NCBI GenBank assembly: GCA_013399875.1 | Contig: VXAZ01006775.1 | Coordinates: 5,101,288-5,165,287 of the forward strand | DNA from: Gymnorhina tibicen | Lineage: Eukaryota > Chordata > Aves > Passeriformes > Artamidae | Direction of reading: 5' to 3' | Length of the DNA stretch: 64,000 nucleotides | Translations under genes and position numbers: made by a program | The notes under the pieces: generated by a model | Database searches by the model: none | Seen by the model: only the letters and a program-made list of their open reading frames with translations | What the model was told of the DNA's origin: nothing | In this document: one piece after another, positions 57,781 through 64,000 of the stretch | How the letters are laid out: each line of letters begins with the position of its first letter | Numbering within the stretch: the first letter of the stretch is position 1

Positions 57781-60479
57781 GTAAGAAAGATCTATCCACT
57801 GACCCCTCAGATGTTGCCATAACCATTTGCATGCATTGCTATAGCCATTAAATAATCCTCAGTCAGTCTTTTCCTACTTTATTCCTTAAAGTAACATAAT
57901 TGCATCATGAACTGCTGAGACTCTCAGAATGTAAACCATCAGGCTTTGCCTTGTTAAATATGTTTCCAGAATACCTGTGGGCATTTTTAAAGTATATTGA
58001 CTCAAATGTTTCATATCTCCTTTCAAAAATGAGTCAGCACCTATATGGAATCATTCTGTTACATGGCTGAACATGGGACCTGAACAGGTCTGTGAACGTC
58101 ACCTGCAGTGCTGATAAAGCCTATCAAATAAGCTTAGATTTATCTTACTTAGTTTAACATAACTCAGTTTAATATATTTAGATCCTACTTACTTTCTATG
58201 TTTTGAAGATGTAACAAATGTCTAGAGGAAAGGAAGCTGGACATAAGTTTTAGTGATAATTTTTTATCTGATTAATGACTACAATAATAGATGACTGTTT
58301 ATACAGGTTTGAAAGATTTATAAATATTTTTGTCTTTGTTTGAAGACTACTGAAGCTGGAAGATTCTTCCTTTCCTCTCTTCCCAACTCACTTTTACAAC
58401 TGACATGCTCTGTTCTGTGAAGGATATGTAGCTGATTAGCCCCCTCAAATCATGGCCTACCTGTTTCATTTTGTATATTTATATTGTATTTTAATATCAC
58501 ATATATTATTTTCAGACTATTATATGTCTACATAGGTTGTGAGAAGAGAAGTGTTGTTAGGAAAGTAGTTTCCAAAAGTTTGCCTTACACTACTCTTAAG
58601 TTAATTTGGTACTTTATAACAGGAAAATAAGATTATTTGTTTTTTCATAGAAAGGTGCAAATAAAGGAGGTAGATCTTCTTCCTGGTTGTTGTGTTATGG
58701 CACAGGTATGGAATGGACAACCAAAGGGGAAAAGTTAGTCTGGTCTTTTTTTTCAGTCCTTGACTTCTCCAGTGAAATGGAACCGAGACCTTGCTGAAAA
58801 CCTGATTGTATTGTCAGGACAGACTCAGGGAGGGCAAATGAAGTCAGAACAAAAAAATAAGATTCTTTCCTCCCCTCTGACCCGGTCTGAACTTGAGCTG
58901 AAGTGGTTTTGAAGGTGAAATTAAGAAGATCCTTCATGTGTGTGACAGCATCTTAGATTGAAATCTTACTCAGTTTCTTAAATGAGGGTCCTTCAGGGCT
59001 CGTGGTTTGTGGGATATCTTTGTGAAGTGTGAAAATCACCCCAACTAGACACAGCCTGAGCTGAAAGACTACAGGACTGTTCCAAGACTCTTCTCCTTGT
59101 CTGGACTGCCATTGCTGGAACACAACGCACTAAGTGTCCTGGTATACCAGCTGCAGGAATGCACAGAGAAGGATCGTACACTAATGCTTATATAAACCCT
59201 GGAAACAGAACTAAATAATAATTTGGCAAGAAACAGATGACTCTTCAACTCATAAGTTTTTTTATGTGTTCTTGCAGCAGTATTTTCCAACAATGAATGT
59301 CTGTATTCTACTACCTAATTTGATAATAAACTTATCTCCTTTCTGTGTTTTTCTTTCTGTTAACAGTTAAAACAGTTATTCATTGTCTAAAAGATCTTCA
59401 ATAAATGTTTACAAAGCCCAAGTGTTCTGGAAGAAAGTCTTGACACATCCAAAACAAAGACTCTGATCCCTGAACTCCTGCAGAAGCACCTCTTCCTGAA
59501 TCAGCTGCACTTTCAGTGAAGCAAATAAAACTCTTAGAAATAGAATAGAACTTAGAAGAATGAAAAGTAGACTGCTTCCTTTTCTTTTTAAATGATGATT
59601 TTAGCAGAAGGAGCACACCAATTCTAACTTAGTGTAAGTAAAAATCTAGTGTTCCAGTCAAGGGCATTTTTATTTGAAATAAGCTGTAATGGTGTTAATC
59701 AGGAAGAAAGAATTTTTAAATTGCATATAAATTAAATAAGAATGATACATAACTTCTCATTAAGTTTTTCATTAAAAATTTAAATAAATTTTGAAATTTT
59801 ATAATCAGTAGGTTCAGGTTTGTAAATACCTATGGCATAATCAGATAAATAATCCAAAAGACAAAGGTTTGGCCAGTTTTGTGGCAGAGTCAAAGTGACA
59901 GTCACTTGAGTCTCTTTTTTGTTCAGGAATCTTAGCAAACATCTTGCAGGTTTATAGTTTCATTACCTTCTACAATAATAAACTTTTCTAATAATAATTC
60001 ACATGCTCTGTGATTGTAAGGTGGGTGGGCGTGAACATTTAAGTAAGGAGACAAGGCTAATCAGTCAGTTAGTGGCCTTTAACATCTCTACTTTATAAAA
60101 TATGTTTTCATAGTTATCCAGTTCCTGCTTATGGAAAATAAATAAATGGGGAAAAAAGGAAAAAAACCACACAAATCCTCTCTCATAAAGTTCTTAATAT
60201 CTTCAGGATAGTATAATTTTGCAGTAGGACTAAACAGATTTGACTCTGTCTAATGGGTTTGATTTCCATTCCTAATATCGGACATCTTACCCCACCACAG
60301 TTATGCAAAGCACGCAAATAAATCAGTGCAGAGCAAAATCCAGGATTTCCCTCATTTTCTGCTTCACCTCACTGGATCTTTGGTTTATGACTTTTTTCTT
60401 CCTTGCTCAACAGCTTCCCAGCTTCCACTAAAAGGGAGCACTAGAGCTCCCTTCCACCTCACTCATCCACTGCAAGCCT
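57781..60479. other. No recognised feature
   Basis: AT-rich sequence. Frames such as 58695-58937 and 59069-59293 (minus) have no recognisable domain. Confidence 0.5.
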
Positions 60480-60580
60480 GTTAATGAAGTGAGCAGGGCA
60501 TTCACCTGAAGAAATGCAGTTTTAATCCTACTCTGTCTCATGAGGAAATTGAGCCCATGTCTCTCATTTCTTTGGTAGGA
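60480..60580 (+). other. Possible ancient amniote repeat remnant
   Basis: GAGCAGGGCATTCACCTGAA, TTTTAATCCTACTCTGTCTC and GAGGAAATTGAGCCCATGTC follow the order of an old amniote repeat that I remember from turtle and bird genomes ('gggcactcacctg ... gattgaacccaggtctc'). The match is weak and the family is not named here. Confidence 0.3.
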
Positions 60581-63500
60581 ACCGCAGCCGTGAGCTAGCA
60601 GCAGTGATGATCTGGGCAGCAGACTACCAGATTTACTGACAAATGGCTGCTGAACTCAGAACAGGGGGAATCTGCTGCTTCTGGACCTGGCCATATTGAC
60701 AGGTCCACTTTAACAAGTATATATTATGGAAATCAAGGTCAGCGGTAACACTGCTTTTCCTCACCGTGCACTTTTGAATTAAAATAACCATGACTGATGT
60801 GTTTTGTGTTGAAGTCAATGCTTCTCCAGTGGATTAGACATGATCTGAGCATACATGTGATGAACTGGGGCTCCTTGGGGACGTCCTCTCTGTGATTCGA
60901 GGTAAATTTGGCATTTGTGGCAATGGCACTGCCAACACTTCTGAGTGTGCCTGGTTTCCTACCCTTAGGCCACTGAATTACTACCAAATGATGAGGTCCT
61001 GTGTGGAACCACTGCTTGCTGTGGGTTCTGGTCCTATTTTGCTGAATCAGAAGTGGTTTTTCCAGTATTCTTCCTAATTTTTTTCCCTTTCCCAATATGC
61101 CAGCCCAACATACATTGAAATGACTTAATGACAGCTGCAGTGGTGTCAGACCGTATCACTACATCCACAGCTCTGACTCTCAACTGTATAGTCATCCTTT
61201 AGGTGCATTATCCCATCATATTACCTCTCTGCTAAAATATCACGTACTACCAAATAAATAAAAGGCTATGGGACCATTTGAATGCATTCATCTATGACTG
61301 GACTTTTGATAAAACAAATCAGTCATTAGTTTCAATCTTGTTCTGCATTATCTACCTGTTTCTTTCTAATAAAACTGTATTGCAAATTTGATACCATAGG
61401 GTTGATTATTTATATTCAGGAAAAAGTGATATGTATATATAGTGGAAAAAAGTGAGGAAAATCTTCTGTTCAGAGCAGATGAGTAGATAAGTAGAACTTT
61501 AATTTGCCTGAGTTCCAGGTGAGAAGCCTGTATTTACCTTTGTTTACCTTTGGCTATATCTCTGGGGCAGAACTGCACCTATTATAAATTAGCTTAGTCA
61601 ATCTGAAATCAGTGAAGCTAAACAGATTTATTTGAGGTGAGGTTTCTATCTTTTATATCCTTCTTTCCAAGAACTAACTCCACAGAATTGTGTGACAGTT
61701 AATTTGCCTTGGTATTTTGAAGCAAAAGGGTAGAGATAGACAAAAGTAACCTTTAGATACTGAATATAATGTTGTGTTTACTCTGTTCTTCCCTGCTTCC
61801 AAATTTCAGAAAAAAAATTCATTTGACAAGCTGACCAGTACAACCTTCTTTAAATGTCCGTATCTCAAAATCAGAAAAGAGAAAGTTTAAAGCTTTGTGA
61901 ATACTTAGTATAAAGTTGCTGCTGGACTACCTTCTAAAATACAGACAAATAACTTGGATAGTTGTTCTGTTTAATTCCAAATGAAATATGGAGACATATT
62001 TTAGGCAGTTTCATTGTTATTTAGAGAACTGAAATTATAAATAAACATATTTCTTACAATGCCCAGATGAAATGGTACAACCTTTCTGTAAAACACTGGT
62101 TTTCAGGTGGAGATTACAGCTGCTCTTTAAAGCTTTTCCATACTGTTGAGTTGAATAAGACGATGCTGATGATGAAGTTTCCTCTGCATTGCACAAAAGG
62201 TCAGACTCATTTTGTGCTATCAAAATCTTCTGGACCTGTGTAAGCTCTGTGTCATCCTGGCTTCAACATTAATCTGCTGATGAGTCTTGGTGGTCTTCCT
62301 GCTCATCACAGAAAAAGTACTTGCAGCCTTCATTGAAACAGATGGCCCAGAAAGCAAAGAAATGCAAGGAAAGTGTAAGTAGTGCAGTGTCATTTCTTTG
62401 TTTAGTAACAGCAAAGAGAGAAGGTTTGAAACATTTTTTTCCTAATGCACTGTGGAAGGCTTAAAAAAATTTATTAACTCCTTAAAAAACCCCAAACAAC
62501 AGGCAAATGGCATAATTTTTTTTTAATACACATTGGTATACAGAAGCTGTTGTATTAAATATGATTTATTTACAGGTAGGGTTTCAGTTGAATCTATTCA
62601 TTACCAAAGATAACAGGCACTGACATCAAAATCACTGGTTCAGTTTGCCAATAAGTACAGGGTAGTCTGTCTGCAAGAAGAATTTTAAAAATTCAGCAGT
62701 AGGATATCACAATGCACCTGGACTAGGCAGGAGTCTGAGAATCAGTGGGAATGAGAAGATCCTCTTTCCAAGAGAACTTCCAAGCTATTAAAAATAAACA
62801 CAGGAAGACAGAACACAATAAGAGTTCCTTCCAAACTGGTATTTGTTTTATAACACATTTTAGCTAGCCATAGCATCAGGGAATTAATTTTCCATGCTGA
62901 AGTTCTGTTCATATTAATTTATAAGCTTCTCCCTTCATTAAAGGTCCACAATTCAACTTCCCTATATTGAAATCACTTAAGGTTTTGCTTAAGTTTAAAC
63001 ATATGCTTAAGTCATGTTAAAACCAAAGAAGGTTTAGATGTGAGAATAACTCATTGTTACACTGACACAGACTTAATGGACCACTAGACACGTCTAAAGG
63101 GGATTAAGTTGATAGAAAGACCTCTGTTGATTGAAATGCTTTGTAGGTCAGGATCTATCTTCCCTCACTCTGTAGAGACACTGCAGTACTTGCTAATTTA
63201 GCCAAACACATTTTACATGCTTCCTTGTTGAATGGGTGTTTTAATTCAAAGTAACTACCTGGGTGCTCCTTTCTCCGTGCAAGTACCACAAGTCTCCAAG
63301 TACCTTAGCACAGAACTGAAAATGCTAAATTCTCATTAAAATAATCAATTAAAAAATTAGTAGTTTGGGCTGAAGTTCCTTTCTAGCAGTCTCCAGAAAT
63401 TATTGCTTCGGGTAATAACTGAAGTGTTTTCAACTGGAATATTTTATTCCATCTCTCTATTTAAACCAATCTGAGTAACATTATTAAAAAAGTATAGAAG

Positions 63501-64000
63501 TAATTACTTTATAAGAAAGGCACTTACTGAACACTTACCTACATACTTACCTGTGTACTAACCTGTAATGTGTCTTTGTGGTAAGAGGTGTTTTTATAAA
63601 GGCAGCAAACATTAAAAAGTAGTTTATATTTTAGTAATAAAATAAGATGAAGAAAAACTTCTGTTTACTGATTACACTGTATTTTCATGTAGTAATATTT
63701 TACTCCTCACTTCCACATAAGAAATTGAAGCCAACAGTAGTTCCACAGATAAAGAAAAAGGTCTGAACTAAAAGGTCTTTTTTTGCTGGACCCTTTTCCC
63801 TGCAGAATGAGTTTTGGGTGACATTCTCAGTGTGGAATGTGCAAGCAGATTCTGCACTGTAGAGGAGAGATTTGCATCTGCAGGCATACTGAAAAGAGTG
63901 TTTTGGCACGAGTTTCTAATTAGTCCTCCTTGGGCCAAATTTTTTCTCACTTGCACTGGTCATCAGTTTTGCCATTTGCAATTTATACTGAGGAAAGTGA
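60581..64000. other. No recognised feature
   Basis: AT-rich unique-looking sequence to the end of the window. The largest frame (60739-61095 minus, 118 codons) overlaps others on the opposite strand and has no recognisable domain. Confidence 0.5.

Overview
The window reads as a gene-poor, AT-rich stretch of a bird genome. The evidence is its repeats. CR1 LINE fragments occur on both strands (about fifteen pieces), several ending in the ATTCTATG-type tail. There are several solo long terminal repeats (LTRs) of avian endogenous retroviruses (ERVs), including the ERVL-type LTR whose 3' end reads GGTTAAACCAC. No bacterial or viral gene organisation, tRNA, rRNA or CRISPR array was seen. Family names come from memory of avian repeats, not from a search.

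Layout. 0.17-0.75 kb: minus-strand ERVL-type LTR. 5.3-6.6 kb: CR1 pieces around an LTR. 10.4-14.3 kb: a dense block with two minus-strand LTRs sharing TGTGGAGG...GTGACA ends (one with a perfect 6-bp target-site duplication), a head-to-tail tandem array of about 390-bp units at 11.6-12.56 kb, and CR1 scraps. 15.2-21.5 kb: CR1, GC-rich LTRs and an unresolved base (N) at 18976 sitting between two near-identical 79-bp copies. 22.8-26.7 kb: a 1-kb CR1 reverse-transcriptase piece, then two LTRs of one family in opposite orientation with identical 7-bp ends. 31.5-32.24 kb: another ERVL-type LTR. 39.5 kb: CR1. 43.6-45.4 kb: a long CR1 piece that keeps the 5' coding regions but lacks the 3' end. 50.7-51.3 kb: an LTR-like block. 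55.0-55.7 kb: degraded ERV internal (pol) sequence. The rest, including 26.7-31.5, 33.2-39.4, 45.5-50.7 and 57.8-64 kb, is unique-looking AT-rich sequence.

No host protein-coding gene can be supported. The open reading frames present are short and are mostly antisense or chance frames inside LTRs and CR1s. Three small candidate exons (29.19, 48.48 and 57.68 kb) have good-looking splice signals, but I do not recognise their peptides, so they are low-confidence leads. The most unusual structure is the 390-bp tandem array with alternating A and B sub-units and embedded palindromes. Next are the matched inverted LTR pair and the N-flanking duplication, which looks like an assembly join.
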